NCBI GenBank assembly: GCA_021647785.1
Contig: JAKIUC010000017.1
Span: 1-64,000 of the forward strand
Direction of reading: 5' to 3'
Source: Melioribacteraceae bacterium
GTDB taxonomy: Bacteria > Bacteroidota > Ignavibacteria > Ignavibacteriales > Melioribacteraceae
DNA length: 64,000 nucleotides
Under the pieces are notes generated by a model. That model had not been told where the DNA came from and did not search any database. It saw nothing but the letters and a program-made list of their open reading frames with translations. Made by a program: the position numbers and the translations under genes. Shown here piece after piece: positions 18,216 to 28,599 of this stretch; position 1 is the stretch's first letter; each line of letters begins with the position of its first letter.

Positions 18216-20138
18216 ATGGATATTGATTTTTCAGGTTTACTCAAATTATTTAAAGAATTAAATGGTAGTTCTTTAACATATATTTTGAAAGCCGACAATC
18301 CCGATTTAATTATTGCAGTAAGTGATGAAATATCAAAAAAACAAAATGTCTTTATCCAAAAATTTAATTCGGAAATAAGTGAAGCAGCTTTTGAGCTTTC
18401 AAAGTTATCCACTTTAGACTCGCAAAACTTACTAAAAGATTATTTTCCGGATAGCTTTATTAACCCTTTCCTATTGTGTAAAATTGAGGGTAACAACTAC
18501 TACTTAATAGATATTTCTAATCATAATAAAATAGACTTAGATGAAGAACCACATTTAAAAACTCTTTTAGAGACAGTATCCACACAGTTAAAACTTAGTT
18601 TTGATTTGCACGAAAAGTTGAATTTAACTTTTTCAAAAATTAATGCTGTTGTTTATTCGTACAATCTTAAAACGAAGAAATATGATTTTATTTCAAGTTC
18701 TATCGAAAAAGTTCTTGGCTTAACTGAGGAAGATTTAAAAAAGAAAAAGATGAGTCTGATTAGAAGAATTCCGAAGGAGTTTCGTTTAGATTACAAAAAT
18801 TTTCTTAGAAAAGTTACACATGGTGAGAGTTCTTCTATTGATTTTCAATATTTTAATAACTTTGGACACCGTCAATTTTTGCATCATGCAGCAGAGCCAA
18901 TACTTAATAGTAATGGACGAATTGAAAAAATTGTTGGTGTAATAAATGATGTAAGTAGAGAGAAAGAGATACTCCACAAACTAAGTAAATCGGAAAAGCG
19001 ATTTGGGTTGTTAATAAATACGGCTATCGATTTTATATATTCGTTAAATGGGTTTGGCTATCTACTGCAAGTAAATGAAAATGGTGCAAACTCTCTTGGT
19101 TATAAATCGGAAGAGATGCTCGGAATGCACTTCCTCGATTTTGCTGCCGAAGACCAAAAGAATCAAATTTCAAAGTCATTTCAAAAAATGCTTTCCAGTA
19201 AACAAACAGTTCATTTTGAAATTGACTTGCAGCATAAATTGAATAAAACCATTAAGTATGAGTTTCTTGCAACGCCGCTTATTGAAGGTGATACTATAAC
19301 AGGCATGCTTGGTATAGGGCGTGATGTTTCGCGGCGCAGAAAAAATGAAGAGGAGATTGCTAATTTAAATCAGAAGCTTAAAGAATCGCAAAGACTTGTA
19401 GAGATTGAAAGAGATAGAGCAAAACAGCAAATCACAATTTTAGAAGAGATTAACATTTTAAAGAATGAATTTATTGCAAATGTATCGCATGAGCTAAGAA
19501 CTCCGTTAGCCTCAATTGTTGGGTTTGCTGAAACACTTGCTTCTGATGAAGATCTGCCCAAAGATTTAGTTTCAGAGTTCAGTGAAATTATTTTTACTGA
19601 AGGAAAAAGATTAGCCCGTTTTATTGAGGATATTCTTGATTTCTCTGAGCTTGAAAGTGGCGGAGCTAATTTGCACAAAGAGAATTTAAATATAATTGAA
19701 CTAATGAAAACTATTTCGGAAAAAGTAAAAGAGGGTTTTGAAACTGCAAATATTTCATTTACATCTTTAATACCTGAGGCAGAAATCACTATCTTTGCAG
19801 ATAGAGAAAAATTAGTTAAAGCATTTACTACTATTTTTGAAAACACTTTAAGGTTTACAAAGAATGGAGATCAGGTTTCAGTAGTAATTCAAGATTTTCT
19901 TAAAGAAGTTGAAATTACTATTAGCGACAATGGAAGTGGAATTTCAGAAAACGAACTGGAGTTATTGTTCGACAAATTCCATTCATCTGGTTCAACAAGC
20001 TCTGCTACGCCTACTGCTGGTATTGCACTCTCTTTGGTTAAACAAATCTTTGACCATCATAAAGGATTATTACAAGTAAAAAGCAACCTTGGAGAAGGAA
20101 CCACTTTTATAATACGATTACCAAAAATATTTGATTAA
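18216..20138 (+). CDS. PAS-domain sensor histidine kinase
   Basis: 640 residues from ATG 18216 (a TTG two codons earlier is possible). There is no membrane helix, so it is cytoplasmic. An N-terminal unassigned region (about 1-140) is followed by two PAS domains (about 145-255 and 265-380), a coiled coil, a HisKA H-box with NVSHELRTPLASIVG, and an ATPase domain with the N-box ENTLRFTKNG and ISDNGSGISENE. The usual G2 box GTGLGL is replaced by PTAGIALSLV, which is unusual. It probably phosphorylates the NtrC-type regulator encoded 9 bp downstream. Confidence 0.88.
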   Translation: MDIDFSGLLKLFKELNGSSLTYILKADNPDLIIAVSDEISKKQNVFIQKFNSEISEAAFELSKLSTLDSQNLLKDYFPDSFINPFLLCKIEGNNYYLIDISNHNKIDLDEEPHLKTLLETVSTQLKLSFDLHEKLNLTFSKINAVVYSYNLKTKKYDFISSSIEKVLGLTEEDLKKKKMSLIRRIPKEFRLDYKNFLRKVTHGESSSIDFQYFNNFGHRQFLHHAAEPILNSNGRIEKIVGVINDVSREKEILHKLSKSEKRFGLLINTAIDFIYSLNGFGYLLQVNENGANSLGYKSEEMLGMHFLDFAAEDQKNQISKSFQKMLSSKQTVHFEIDLQHKLNKTIKYEFLATPLIEGDTITGMLGIGRDVSRRRKNEEEIANLNQKLKESQRLVEIERDRAKQQITILEEINILKNEFIANVSHELRTPLASIVGFAETLASDEDLPKDLVSEFSEIIFTEGKRLARFIEDILDFSELESGGANLHKENLNIIELMKTISEKVKEGFETANISFTSLIPEAEITIFADREKLVKAFTTIFENTLRFTKNGDQVSVVIQDFLKEVEITISDNGSGISENELELLFDKFHSSGSTSSATPTAGIALSLVKQIFDHHKGLLQVKSNLGEGTTFIIRLPKIFD

Positions 20139-20147
20139 GGAAAAACT

Positions 20148-21530
20148 TTGGAAAAACTAATATTTATTGTTGACGATGAACCATCAATAAGAAAACTATT
20201 AACACACTGGGTTCAAACCCAATGGGGATATAGTGTTGTACTATTTGAAAACGGATTAGATATGCTAAAAGAGTTATCCCAAAATCCTACTCTAATCTTG
20301 TTAGATATTATGCTCCCAGATTCAAACGGTGTAGAATTAATTCCTAAAATAAAAAGTCACGATTCTAATCTTCCAATAATTATGTTATCGGCACAGGGTA
20401 GTATTGAAGTTGCACTTGAATCGATTAGAAGAGGAGCATTCGATTATTTTCCGAAACCAATTGATAGCAACAGACTTGAACCCGCAATTAAAAATGCAAT
20501 AAGTAATTATGAACTGCACAAACGTATTGAAGAACTTGAAGATAATTTGCAGAATGAATATAGTTTTGACAATATTATCTCGAACGATCCTCGTATGAAT
20601 ACTGTTTTTAAGTTAGTTACAAAAATTTTAAATAATGATATTACTATTTTAATAACTGGTGAAAGTGGAACTGGAAAGGAGCTTGTAGCAAATGCAATCC
20701 ATTTTAATGGAAAGCGAAAAGAGAAGCCATTTATAATTGTTAATTGTGCTTCAATACCAAGAGAGCTTTTAGAAAGTGAATTGTTCGGACACGAAAAAGG
20801 TTCCTTTACCGGTGCACATCAAAGAAAACTTGGCAAATTTGAAGTAGCCGATGGAGGCACTCTTTTCTTAGATGAAATTGGGGAGATGGAGATGTCTCTT
20901 CAAGCAAAAATATTGAGGGTAATTCAGCAAAAGGAATTTGAAAGAGTTGGCGGAAACGAAACTTTAAAAGTTGATGTGAGAATACTATCGGCAACCAATA
21001 GAGATTTAAAAGAGATGGTTGAAAAAAATGAATTTAGGGAGGACCTATATTACCGACTCAGTTCTTTCCCAATACTGGTACCATCTTTACGAGATAGACG
21101 TGGAGATATTGTTGTTCTCGTTAACCATTTTATTGAGAAGTTTAATAGCAAAATTGGAACAACCATTAAAGGAGTTACAAAAAAAGCTCTTAAATGTATT
21201 TACGATTACAATTGGCCAGGCAATATTAGAGAATTAGAAAATACTATTGAACGCTGTATTATCCTTACAGACACTAACGAAATAGATATTGATGTTTTAC
21301 CGGAAGCAATTGTATCGCAAGATATTTCTCATCATATAGAAAAAAATGGAGCAATGTTTACAGAACATTCTCCTATAATTCCATTTGAAAAACTGAAGGA
21401 AGAAGCTATTAAACATGCCCTTGAAAAAACTGATGGAAATATAGTGGAAGCTGCAAAAAAATTAAACATTGGACGTGCAACTATGTATAGGCTAATGGAA
21501 AAATATAACCTTGACGTGGATAGAAAATAA
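20148..21530 (+). CDS. NtrC-family sigma-54-dependent response regulator
   Basis: TTG start with AAGGA upstream. 460 residues: a receiver domain (1-120; phospho-acceptor Asp in [13 protein letters not shown]), an AAA+ sigma-54 activator domain with Walker [15 protein letters not shown] loop sequence, LFLDEIGEM and [11 protein letters not shown], and a Fis-type helix-turn-helix ([19 protein letters not shown]). It activates sigma-54 promoters when phosphorylated. It stands between its likely kinase and an abutting STAS gene (the stop is directly followed by the next ATG). Confidence 0.93.
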   Translation: MEKLIFIVDDEPSIRKLLTHWVQTQWGYSVVLFENGLDMLKELSQNPTLILLDIMLPDSNGVELIPKIKSHDSNLPIIMLSAQGSIEVALESIRRGAFDYFPKPIDSNRLEPAIKNAISNYELHKRIEELEDNLQNEYSFDNIISNDPRMNTVFKLVTKILNNDITILITGESGTGKELVANAIHFNGKRKEKPFIIVNCASIPRELLESELFGHEKGSFTGAHQRKLGKFEVADGGTLFLDEIGEMEMSLQAKILRVIQQKEFERVGGNETLKVDVRILSATNRDLKEMVEKNEFREDLYYRLSSFPILVPSLRDRRGDIVVLVNHFIEKFNSKIGTTIKGVTKKALKCIYDYNWPGNIRELENTIERCIILTDTNEIDIDVLPEAIVSQDISHHIEKNGAMFTEHSPIIPFEKLKEEAIKHALEKTDGNIVEAAKKLNIGRATMYRLMEKYNLDVDRK

Positions 21531-21869
21531 ATGCCAATAATTTCAGAAAATATAAATGATGTATCAATTATTTTAGCCGATATTAAACGAGCCACTGTAA
21601 TTAATGCAGAAGATTTTAAGAACATAGTTCAATTTGAACTAAACGATGGGAACACAAAATTCATATTTGATTTGAAAACTTGTGAATTTATTGATTCTAC
21701 ATTTCTCGCAGCTATAGTTACTTCCTATAAAAGGATTGTAGAAAATAAAGGTCAATTAAAAATTGTAGGTTTTAAACCAGCAGTACGCTCAATGTTTGAA
21801 TTAACTAGTCTATCAAAAATATTTGATATTTATGATAATGAACAGAAAGCACTTATGAGTTTTAAGTAA
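21531..21869 (+). CDS. STAS-domain protein (anti-anti-sigma-like)
   Basis: 112 residues comprising a single STAS domain: FIFDLKTCEFIDSTFLAAIV is the conserved strand-loop-helix with the phosphorylatable Ser region, and GFKPAVRSMFELTSLSKIFDIYD is the end of the fold. Such proteins switch partners with serine kinases or anti-sigma factors and are reset by PP2C phosphatases. Its ATG follows the NtrC stop without a gap, and a response-regulator-PP2C gene starts 4 bp after its stop, matching that scheme. No cognate kinase is encoded nearby. Confidence 0.85.
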   Translation: MPIISENINDVSIILADIKRATVINAEDFKNIVQFELNDGNTKFIFDLKTCEFIDSTFLAAIVTSYKRIVENKGQLKIVGFKPAVRSMFELTSLSKIFDIYDNEQKALMSFK

Positions 21870-21873
21870 AATT

Positions 21874-23004
21874 ATGGAAGAAGAAAAGTATAAAATATTA
21901 TTAGTTGAAGATGACAAAAACATTGCGCGCCTAATTCGGTATAATTTAGAGAAGGGCGGTTTTGAAGTTCAGCATGGAATAAATGGTGCTGAAGGATTTG
22001 AGCTTGTTAAATCGTTTATACCTGATATAATTATTAGCGACATTATGATGCCAATAGTTGATGGTTATGCATTTCGGAAAATGCTTTTAAAGGAGAAAAA
22101 CTACTCCTCAATTCCTTTTGTTTTCCTTACGGCTAAAGGAGAGGAGGATGATATTCTTCAGGGTTATGATTTAGAAATTCAAGAGTACATCATTAAAACT
22201 TCAAGCCCAAAAATTATTTTGGCTAAAATTAATTCTCTCTTAAAATCGAGTGCAGTACAAAAAGCTAAAGGTGAAACTGAAATAAAAAAAGCTGCTGCAA
22301 CAATGGGTGCAAAAGTTGTTCCCGAAAAAGTTCCGGAATTTGAGGGGTTCGAGATTTCTCAATTTCATAAACCCTTTAACGATATACCCGGTGGCGACTT
22401 TATTGATTATGTAAAAGTAAACGAAGATACTATGGTTGTTGTGGTTGGTGATATAATGGGTAAAAAGTGGGGTGCTTGGTATTTTGCAGTTGCCTATGCT
22501 GGCTATGTACGAAGTGCAATCAGATTTGCTTTAAATGAAACAAAAGATATTATTGCCAGTGAAATAATGCAGCGAGTTAATGAATCGGTTTATGAAGATG
22601 AGAGAATTTCTGAGATTTTTGTAACACTTTCAATTGTAGTTCTAAATAGAAATAAGAATGTAATTAACTACTGTGGTGCTGGTGATATTCCACTTTTCCA
22701 TCTGTCCGAGGGAGAGGTAAGTCTAATTAAATCTGACGGAACACTTTTAGGGTTTCAAAAAGATGGTAAGTATAAAGACATTAATGTTACCCTACTGCCA
22801 AACGATGAAATTTTTATTCTTACAGATGGCATAATAGAATCGAGAGATGTTAGAGGAGAGTTTATTGATAACGAACGATTGATGAATATTATTAAAGGAA
22901 AAGGAAATATTAACTCGATAAAATTTATTGAGGAGAGTGTAAAAGAACTAACAAATAATGTATTTGAAGATGATACAACTATTATTAGTTTAAGGAAACT
23001 TTAG
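21874..23004 (+). CDS. Response regulator with PP2C/SpoIIE phosphatase output
   Basis: 376 residues: an N-terminal receiver domain (about 1-125; acceptor Asp in IIISDIMMPIVDG), a linker, and a SpoIIE/RsbU-type PP2C domain (about 160-376) with PGGDFIDYVKV, VVVGDIMGK, YCGAGDIPLF, LTDGIIESRD and a final DDTTIISL, which hold the metal-binding aspartates. It would dephosphorylate a phospho-serine STAS protein, probably the one encoded immediately upstream, thus linking the two-component and partner-switch arms. It is the last gene of the operon. Confidence 0.9.
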   Translation: MEEEKYKILLVEDDKNIARLIRYNLEKGGFEVQHGINGAEGFELVKSFIPDIIISDIMMPIVDGYAFRKMLLKEKNYSSIPFVFLTAKGEEDDILQGYDLEIQEYIIKTSSPKIILAKINSLLKSSAVQKAKGETEIKKAAATMGAKVVPEKVPEFEGFEISQFHKPFNDIPGGDFIDYVKVNEDTMVVVVGDIMGKKWGAWYFAVAYAGYVRSAIRFALNETKDIIASEIMQRVNESVYEDERISEIFVTLSIVVLNRNKNVINYCGAGDIPLFHLSEGEVSLIKSDGTLLGFQKDGKYKDINVTLLPNDEIFILTDGIIESRDVRGEFIDNERLMNIIKGKGNINSIKFIEESVKELTNNVFEDDTTIISLRKL

Positions 23005-23111
23005 AGGGAGAAGAATGTGTCTTCCGCACGGTGGGTTTGGTTTTAATATCTATTAACATATCGCTGCCGATGCAGCTATTTTACGGTTCGTGCCATTATT
23101 CCGCCGTGATG

Positions 23112-23135
23112 CATTATCCGCCGCTGCGGATAATG
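23112..23135. repeat. Small perfect hairpin upstream of the toxin-antitoxin genes
   Basis: CATTATCCGC at 23112-23121 pairs with GCGGATAATG at 23126-23135. It sits in a 270-bp non-coding gap between the signalling operon and the antitoxin gene. The gap also has shorter GC-rich inverted stretches. A transcription end or a REP-like repeat are both possible. Confidence 0.4.
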
Positions 23136-23274
23136 AACACTATGGTGACAAATCGCAAAAAATGAAACTTCTCCGAAGGAGACACTTATTTCATATATAT
23201 ACTAAAAATTTTCATTGCTTTTAACATCTCCACAGTTTATATTAAAAAGTATAAACTTACTAAAGGAAAAAACT

Positions 23275-23514
23275 ATGTATTCTACTGCAAAGGAACTCAG
23301 ATTTCATACAAAGGAACTTCTTGAATCTGTTTCGAGAGGTGAAGAAGTTATTATTACATTCCGCGGAAAACCTACCGCTAAATTAGTTCCTATAAAAAAA
23401 ACAGAAAAAAATTTGCAAGAGACTAAAGAACTATTTGGTATTTGGAAAGACCGAACTGATTTAGAAGATGTAAGCTCTTATGTTCGCCAAATTAGGAAGG
23501 AAAGATTCTTATGA
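23275..23514 (+). CDS. Phd/YefM-type antitoxin
   Basis: 79 residues from ATG 23275, supported by AAAGGAAAAAACT immediately upstream and by the family N-terminus MYSTAKELRFHTKELLESV. The DNA-binding Phd fold continues in EEVIITFRGKPTAKLVPIK, and the C-terminal toxin-binding tail is basic. Earlier in-frame codons are unlikely. The stop overlaps the toxin start by 4 bases (ATGA). It should neutralise the toxin and repress its own promoter. Confidence 0.85.
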   Translation: MYSTAKELRFHTKELLESVSRGEEVIITFRGKPTAKLVPIKKTEKNLQETKELFGIWKDRTDLEDVSSYVRQIRKERFL

Positions 23515-23891
23515 TTATGATAGATTCGGATCTCCTTATTTGGTATATGCGTGGGAACTCCAAAGCTTATAAAGTTATTGAAAGCCAAAGCGGTTTCTTT
23601 ATTTCGGTTGTAACATATATGGAACTAGTACAAGGCATGAGAAACAAACGAGAACTTACTTTGCTAAGATCTGCTTTAAGAAAGTGGAATGCTAAAATTT
23701 TATTTATTAACGAAGACATTTCGGCTAAAGCAATGTTTTTAGTTGAACAACACTATTTAAGTAATTCTCTTGTTTTAGCAGATGCTTTGATTGCTTCAAC
23801 GGCTATTTCAAATGGAGTGAAATTATTAACTGGTAATATAAAACATTATAAAGTAATTAAGAATATCGAGTTAGCAAGCTTTAAACCATAA
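23511..23891 (+). CDS. vapC: PIN-domain toxin (VapC-type ribonuclease)
   Basis: 126 residues with PIN-domain acidic residues: IDSDLLIWYMRG (Asp, about residue 5), YMELVQGMRN (Glu, about 42) and LADALIASTAI (Asp, about 90), ending with a LLTGNIKHYKVI segment typical of VapC. Such toxins cleave tRNA or rRNA and are inhibited by the adjacent antitoxin. It overlaps the antitoxin gene. The locus is flanked by repeat-rich DNA, which fits horizontal acquisition but does not prove it. Confidence 0.88.
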   Translation: MIMIDSDLLIWYMRGNSKAYKVIESQSGFFISVVTYMELVQGMRNKRELTLLRSALRKWNAKILFINEDISAKAMFLVEQHYLSNSLVLADALIASTAISNGVKLLTGNIKHYKVIKNIELASFKP

Positions 23892-24082
23892 TACGGCAAA
23901 ACCGCAAACTGCAAAAACAAAATTATAAAAAACAAATCTTGTTCCGATGCTTTTTCTCGGAATAAAGCCCAAATATTAACCATCAAACCCCAAACTTTGT
24001 TATTTGATATTTCAATTTCTTGACAAAAAAAACAAGAACTTTACAGTCAATACTATAATGCGGTAAAAACACACGTGAAATG

Positions 24083-25078
24083 CTATTTGCAGTATTTCGC
24101 GGAAATTTTTTCAATGGTAGTTTCGTCCACACTTGTTTGTTTAAATATATCTATTATATTTTCTTTCGTAATTTTTTCAAAATCTTCCTTTCGCGGTGTT
24201 ATCAGTAGTCCACCAAAATCTACTGCTGCGGGGCTTAGTAATATTTTATCTTCACCCTCTGCAAAAAACTGTTTTGGTCTATGTGCTTTTCTTGGAAATA
24301 TATAGATTCTCCACCTATCAGAATAAGCTGCAATTATGTTCATTAAAGGTTCTTCGTCAGAAGAAGTTATTTCTTTTATAGAATTATATAATTTTTGAAA
24401 TTCTTCATTAGCTAAGGTTTTATCATCCGTTTCAATTATAAAAAAATTGCGAAGATAGTTTATAACCGCTGCCACTCTAACTTTTTCATCATTTAAAAGC
24501 TCGATGGAATGCTCATAAATATAATTGAGTTCATTCTCTACGGGCATTATGTTTTTTAATGACGCCTGAAAATGCATATGATCCGGAGCAGATGCCCCAC
24601 ACTTAGGTCCATTGTAGAATGCTGTATATCTCTCACCCAACTCTTTAGAGGTGTTTAACATATCTATGAAATTACTATAAATTTCTTGCGGCTTATGCTC
24701 TAATTGCGGAATTGTAAAATGCTCCTCAAATATGGGGAATGGATTTAAGAGAATAAGATAATTGTTGTTGCAGAGTATTCCCTTCTGCTCAGCGGGTAAA
24801 TTATTTGTGCAAAGAAAACATGGTCTCTCTTCTATCGATTTAATATCAACCTTTGCAGAAGAAGAAACTATTCTGCCCTGATTAAATTGAACAATAATTT
24901 TAAAACCATTAAATTCAAAAACTTTTTTTTTAATTGAATTTAAGTCTAAATAGTTTTGCTTGGCTAACTCCCAATTATTTATTTGATGCAGAAAGAGAGC
25001 CTTTGTTTTATTGGTAACCGAGTTTACTTCCAAATAATTACTTAATTCTTCATCAGAAACTATTCTGGAATTCCTCAT
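24083..25078 (-). CDS. DUF4922 protein with HIT-like nucleotidyltransferase motif
   Basis: 331 residues. CFLCTNNLPAEQKGI and GKCG-like FYNGPKCGASAPDHMHFQAS resemble the GalT/HIT superfamily, with the H-x-H-x-Q motif in HMHFQ as the expected catalytic histidine, and two CxxC cysteines that may bind zinc. C-terminal WRIYIFPRKAHRP matches the DUF4922 family of Bacteroidota. A phosphorylase or nucleotide-transfer activity is inferred from fold only. It starts directly after the stop of the GT2 gene, indicating joint expression and a role in glycan or glycoconjugate metabolism. Confidence 0.75.
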   Translation of the reverse strand: MRNSRIVSDEELSNYLEVNSVTNKTKALFLHQINNWELAKQNYLDLNSIKKKVFEFNGFKIIVQFNQGRIVSSSAKVDIKSIEERPCFLCTNNLPAEQKGILCNNNYLILLNPFPIFEEHFTIPQLEHKPQEIYSNFIDMLNTSKELGERYTAFYNGPKCGASAPDHMHFQASLKNIMPVENELNYIYEHSIELLNDEKVRVAAVINYLRNFFIIETDDKTLANEEFQKLYNSIKEITSSDEEPLMNIIAAYSDRWRIYIFPRKAHRPKQFFAEGEDKILLSPAAVDFGGLLITPRKEDFEKITKENIIDIFKQTSVDETTIEKISAKYCK

Positions 25079-26539
25079 TTATTTTTCCATCCTTTGTCTT
25101 GCTAATAATTCAAAAGTTCTTATTCTATCTTTATAAATATTGTGAATATTTGCTTTTTCAACATTTAAAGATGCATCCGAGTTTCCTTCCCATCTGCGGC
25201 AAAGATATATCGATTCGTAAATTCTACCAATTTGATAATTACGTGAAACTTCGAGACCAACAGCGTAGTCTTCGCCATAACTAACATTGGGTACTTTTAT
25301 TTCCCTTAATAATGGTGTATAAAATGCACGGGGTGCACCTAATCCATTTATTCTAAGAGCGTTGTTTCTTCCATTTTCAGGAGTCCACTCTTTGTGGTCA
25401 ATAAGCCCGGGTGGAATTTCTTTAAGGTCAAAGTTAGTTATTCTATACGAACCAATAACCATAGCACATTTTTCACTTTGGAATGTTTCCACAATTTTTT
25501 GAACTGTAGTTTCGTCTGCATAAATATCATCGCTATCAAGTTGAAGTGAGAACCTACCGCACCTCTCATCTTCAACGGCAACGTTCCAGCATCCGCCAAT
25601 TCCTAAGTCTTTTCGTTCGGGAATTATGTGTACAACATTATCATATTTTTCCACATACTCTTTTAATTTCTCTGTTGTTCCATCTGTTGAATGATTATCA
25701 ACAACAATAAGATTGAATTTAAAATCTGTTTTCTGCTTCATCACAGAATCAACAGCATCCCCAATTGTATTTGCACGGTTAAATACCGGAATTACAACAG
25801 AGGCTTCATTCTTAAAACCACCATTTTTAATATCTATCTCTTTAAAGTTTGGCAGTAGGTATGCATTAATCTCTTTAAGATGTTCGGTAACAGCCTCTTC
25901 CATTTCAACTTGAACTTTTCTGTTCTTAGGGTTAACATAATCGAAATGTTTTGTGCCAGATTTTCGAGCATCCAATTCTGTTGTAGTATATAAAAACTCT
26001 GGAATTCTAACAAACGAGTGCTGCTGCGAAACTTTTAATCTTAAATTATAAAATCCGGCATATTCATAATTTTGTTTGCTTTTATTAACAGCATCTTTAA
26101 TAGCCGAGTTATTATAAAAGAGGATATATCCAAAATTAAAATCGTCTCTTAAACTACCAAATTGATAATCTATAACTGGGTGCTGATTTCTATCACCATT
26201 TTTTATTTCGTAATAGTTTGAATAAACTAATCCGGCACCGCAGTTTTCGGCAACATTGCAAAATCGCTCCAAAGCACTTTGCCCTAATTCTAACAAACTA
26301 TCTTGGGTAAGAATTAAGGAGTATTTCCCTTCCCCCTTCTCTGCAATTTTTTCTATAGTTTGTGAAGAAGCAAAATGGTTTGTAAAAATCAATTCACAAT
26401 TATCAATTGGCTTAAGGCTGGTATCAGTTGCAATTAGAAAAACTTTCTTTACCAATTCATCTTTTAATATGTTGTTAACACTTGTTTCAGTCTGTTTATC
26501 GCCGTTAAATGGGATAAATACGTCAATAATACTTTTCAT
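25079..26539 (-). CDS. Glycosyltransferase family 2 protein
   Basis: 486 residues with an N-terminal region of about 230 residues that is weakly transferase-like, and a GT-A domain from about 245: [35 protein letters not shown] and [11 protein letters not shown] (the DxD-type metal site). It is followed by a receptor-binding region ending [13 protein letters not shown]. It lacks membrane helices. Upstream of, and abutting, the DUF4922 gene. The donor and acceptor are unknown. Confidence 0.85.
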   Translation of the reverse strand: MKSIIDVFIPFNGDKQTETSVNNILKDELVKKVFLIATDTSLKPIDNCELIFTNHFASSQTIEKIAEKGEGKYSLILTQDSLLELGQSALERFCNVAENCGAGLVYSNYYEIKNGDRNQHPVIDYQFGSLRDDFNFGYILFYNNSAIKDAVNKSKQNYEYAGFYNLRLKVSQQHSFVRIPEFLYTTTELDARKSGTKHFDYVNPKNRKVQVEMEEAVTEHLKEINAYLLPNFKEIDIKNGGFKNEASVVIPVFNRANTIGDAVDSVMKQKTDFKFNLIVVDNHSTDGTTEKLKEYVEKYDNVVHIIPERKDLGIGGCWNVAVEDERCGRFSLQLDSDDIYADETTVQKIVETFQSEKCAMVIGSYRITNFDLKEIPPGLIDHKEWTPENGRNNALRINGLGAPRAFYTPLLREIKVPNVSYGEDYAVGLEVSRNYQIGRIYESIYLCRRWEGNSDASLNVEKANIHNIYKDRIRTFELLARQRMEK

Positions 26540-26634
26540 TATATACCTAAAAATCTAATTTACTAAGTTATTAAAATAATTCTAATAACCATACTAACAA
26601 TGTATAAAAAAGTTGATTAAAATTTAAAGTATTT

Positions 26635-28599
26635 TTAGAATATATAATTTAGCCCAACAAAAAATTCTCTGCCTGCTTCAGGAAGACCAAACTGTGTATA
26701 ATATATCCTATCAAAAATATTATTTACCCTTGCAAATAACTCAATTTTATTATTCTGAAATGGGTGATAAGTATAGGCAAATCTAAAATTAATTATTAAG
26801 TATGATGGAATTTTTTGAAAATATGGATTTCCATCTTGCAGCCCATACTCATTTGCAATTGATGTTGCCTCTAAGAGTAGATTAATATTTTGCGTTAAAT
26901 TACTATTTAAATATAAATTTGATATTACCCCAGGACGGTACTCAAGCGTATCAGAATATTTGCCAAAATCGTTTTTCCCAAATGAGTTTAAATATGAAAA
27001 ACTAAATCCAAAATTGAGATGTTTACCTAAATCATAATTACCCTCTATCTCTGCCCCATAAGTTCTAATCTGATCCTCATTAATTCTCATAAATCTATTG
27101 CCATCATTGGTTGGAACAACTGTTCGGACAATTCCATCATATAAATATGTAAGTAAAAAATTAACAAACAATCTTCCTTCTGGTAATAAATATTCAAATC
27201 CAAGTTCTACATCGTCGGCAGTCTCAGCTTTTAAATCCGGATTAATAACAAAGCGACCTAAACCATCTGAGTACGATTCGCGTAGAGATGGAAACCTTGA
27301 TTTGCGACCTAAGTTAATTTGCCCATTAAAGTAATTTGTAAAATTATATTTTAATGTTGTATTAACACCGAGAGCAGATAGCGGATTTCCAGTCTTGAAA
27401 TTACCAGCTTCCACAACAGAAGTACCATCGTAACTAACTCCACCAATAAATATGAAACCATTTCCAAGCAGCTCATATTCTGCACCTGCACTATAAACAA
27501 ATTGCTGATAATCAGTTTTGGCAAACTGTGTACATAAAAATTTCTCTGTATGTGTAGTTGAATAACCACTGCTTGATAATCTTAAGATTGAATTTTGGTT
27601 AAAAAGGAGTGTGTAAATTACTCGTCCATAGATAACAAAATCATCATTCTTTTCAATATCATCAATTGTGGAATATGCTGCATCCGTGTATTGGTTAATC
27701 TCCATTTTAAATTTATATATGTTAAAATTATAATCGAGAAATGCCGTGCTATTAAAATTAAAGTTATGAGTTCCCGAAATATTAGCACCTATTTTATTCC
27801 AGACTGGATATTTCCAGTAACGAGTTTTATTTACATTAATCTCAGGTGGTACATCTTTTTTAGAATCTAAATATTGCAGTGATATTTCAACATTTGAAAA
27901 ATCTTGATAATCATATCTCCCCTTAGTGTAAATTCCATAAGTCCGTTGATAACTATTAAGCCTTAGTTTATCTGGGTTTTCATCAGAACTAAATTCGGAC
28001 GGAAGGGAGAATCCATCCCGCTTAAAATGTGATGCTGAAATCAGAAATGAAAAGTCATTAATTTTTTGATACATCGATAAATTAAATTTTCGGAAATTAT
28101 TCTCTCCAAAAAGTGAATTAAATTTTCCGGATAACTTGTCGTTTTTAATTAACTTTGATTTTCCTACAACAACGCCAGCAATATTATTAGCTCCATAAAT
28201 AGAGGAAGGAATACCTTTAATAATTTGTAACTCTTCATAATCGTTAGTAGGCAAAAGGGAAAGATCAATTCTGTTATCCCAAGGAATATTTAGGAGAGCA
28301 CCATCAAAAAAGAGACCCAACTGACGCTCGTTAGAACCGCGAAGATAAAATAGTGATTCGCCACGCGAATTTGTTTGTGGTTTTAATGAAGGTATGAACC
28401 TGGCAATTTCAAATAAAGAAACTCCATCATATTTAGTTAAAACTTGCGAACCAATTCTTGTTGTTGGTTTCGGCTCAATTATGCTGCCACCTTTAACAGT
28501 TATTTCATTAAGATCATAAACCTTAACTGAATCGTCTGTTTGTGCAAAAATGTTTGATGAAAAAATAGCAACAATTATTATTAAAAGGTGTAATTTCAT
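26635..28599 (-). CDS. TonB-dependent outer-membrane receptor
   Basis: 654 residues: signal peptide (about 1-19, ending IFAQ), a TonB-box-like stretch LNEITVKG (about 30), a plug domain (about 45-150, with RGESLFYLRGSNERQLGLFFDGA), and a 22-strand-type barrel ending FFVGLNYIF. No carboxypeptidase-like N-terminal domain. It imports a large substrate using proton motive force through TonB. No riboswitch was recognised in its 5' region. The ligand cannot be told from the sequence. Confidence 0.9.
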   Translation of the reverse strand: MKLHLLIIIVAIFSSNIFAQTDDSVKVYDLNEITVKGGSIIEPKPTTRIGSQVLTKYDGVSLFEIARFIPSLKPQTNSRGESLFYLRGSNERQLGLFFDGALLNIPWDNRIDLSLLPTNDYEELQIIKGIPSSIYGANNIAGVVVGKSKLIKNDKLSGKFNSLFGENNFRKFNLSMYQKINDFSFLISASHFKRDGFSLPSEFSSDENPDKLRLNSYQRTYGIYTKGRYDYQDFSNVEISLQYLDSKKDVPPEINVNKTRYWKYPVWNKIGANISGTHNFNFNSTAFLDYNFNIYKFKMEINQYTDAAYSTIDDIEKNDDFVIYGRVIYTLLFNQNSILRLSSSGYSTTHTEKFLCTQFAKTDYQQFVYSAGAEYELLGNGFIFIGGVSYDGTSVVEAGNFKTGNPLSALGVNTTLKYNFTNYFNGQINLGRKSRFPSLRESYSDGLGRFVINPDLKAETADDVELGFEYLLPEGRLFVNFLLTYLYDGIVRTVVPTNDGNRFMRINEDQIRTYGAEIEGNYDLGKHLNFGFSFSYLNSFGKNDFGKYSDTLEYRPGVISNLYLNSNLTQNINLLLEATSIANEYGLQDGNPYFQKIPSYLIINFRFAYTYHPFQNNKIELFARVNNIFDRIYYTQFGLPEAGREFFVGLNYIF

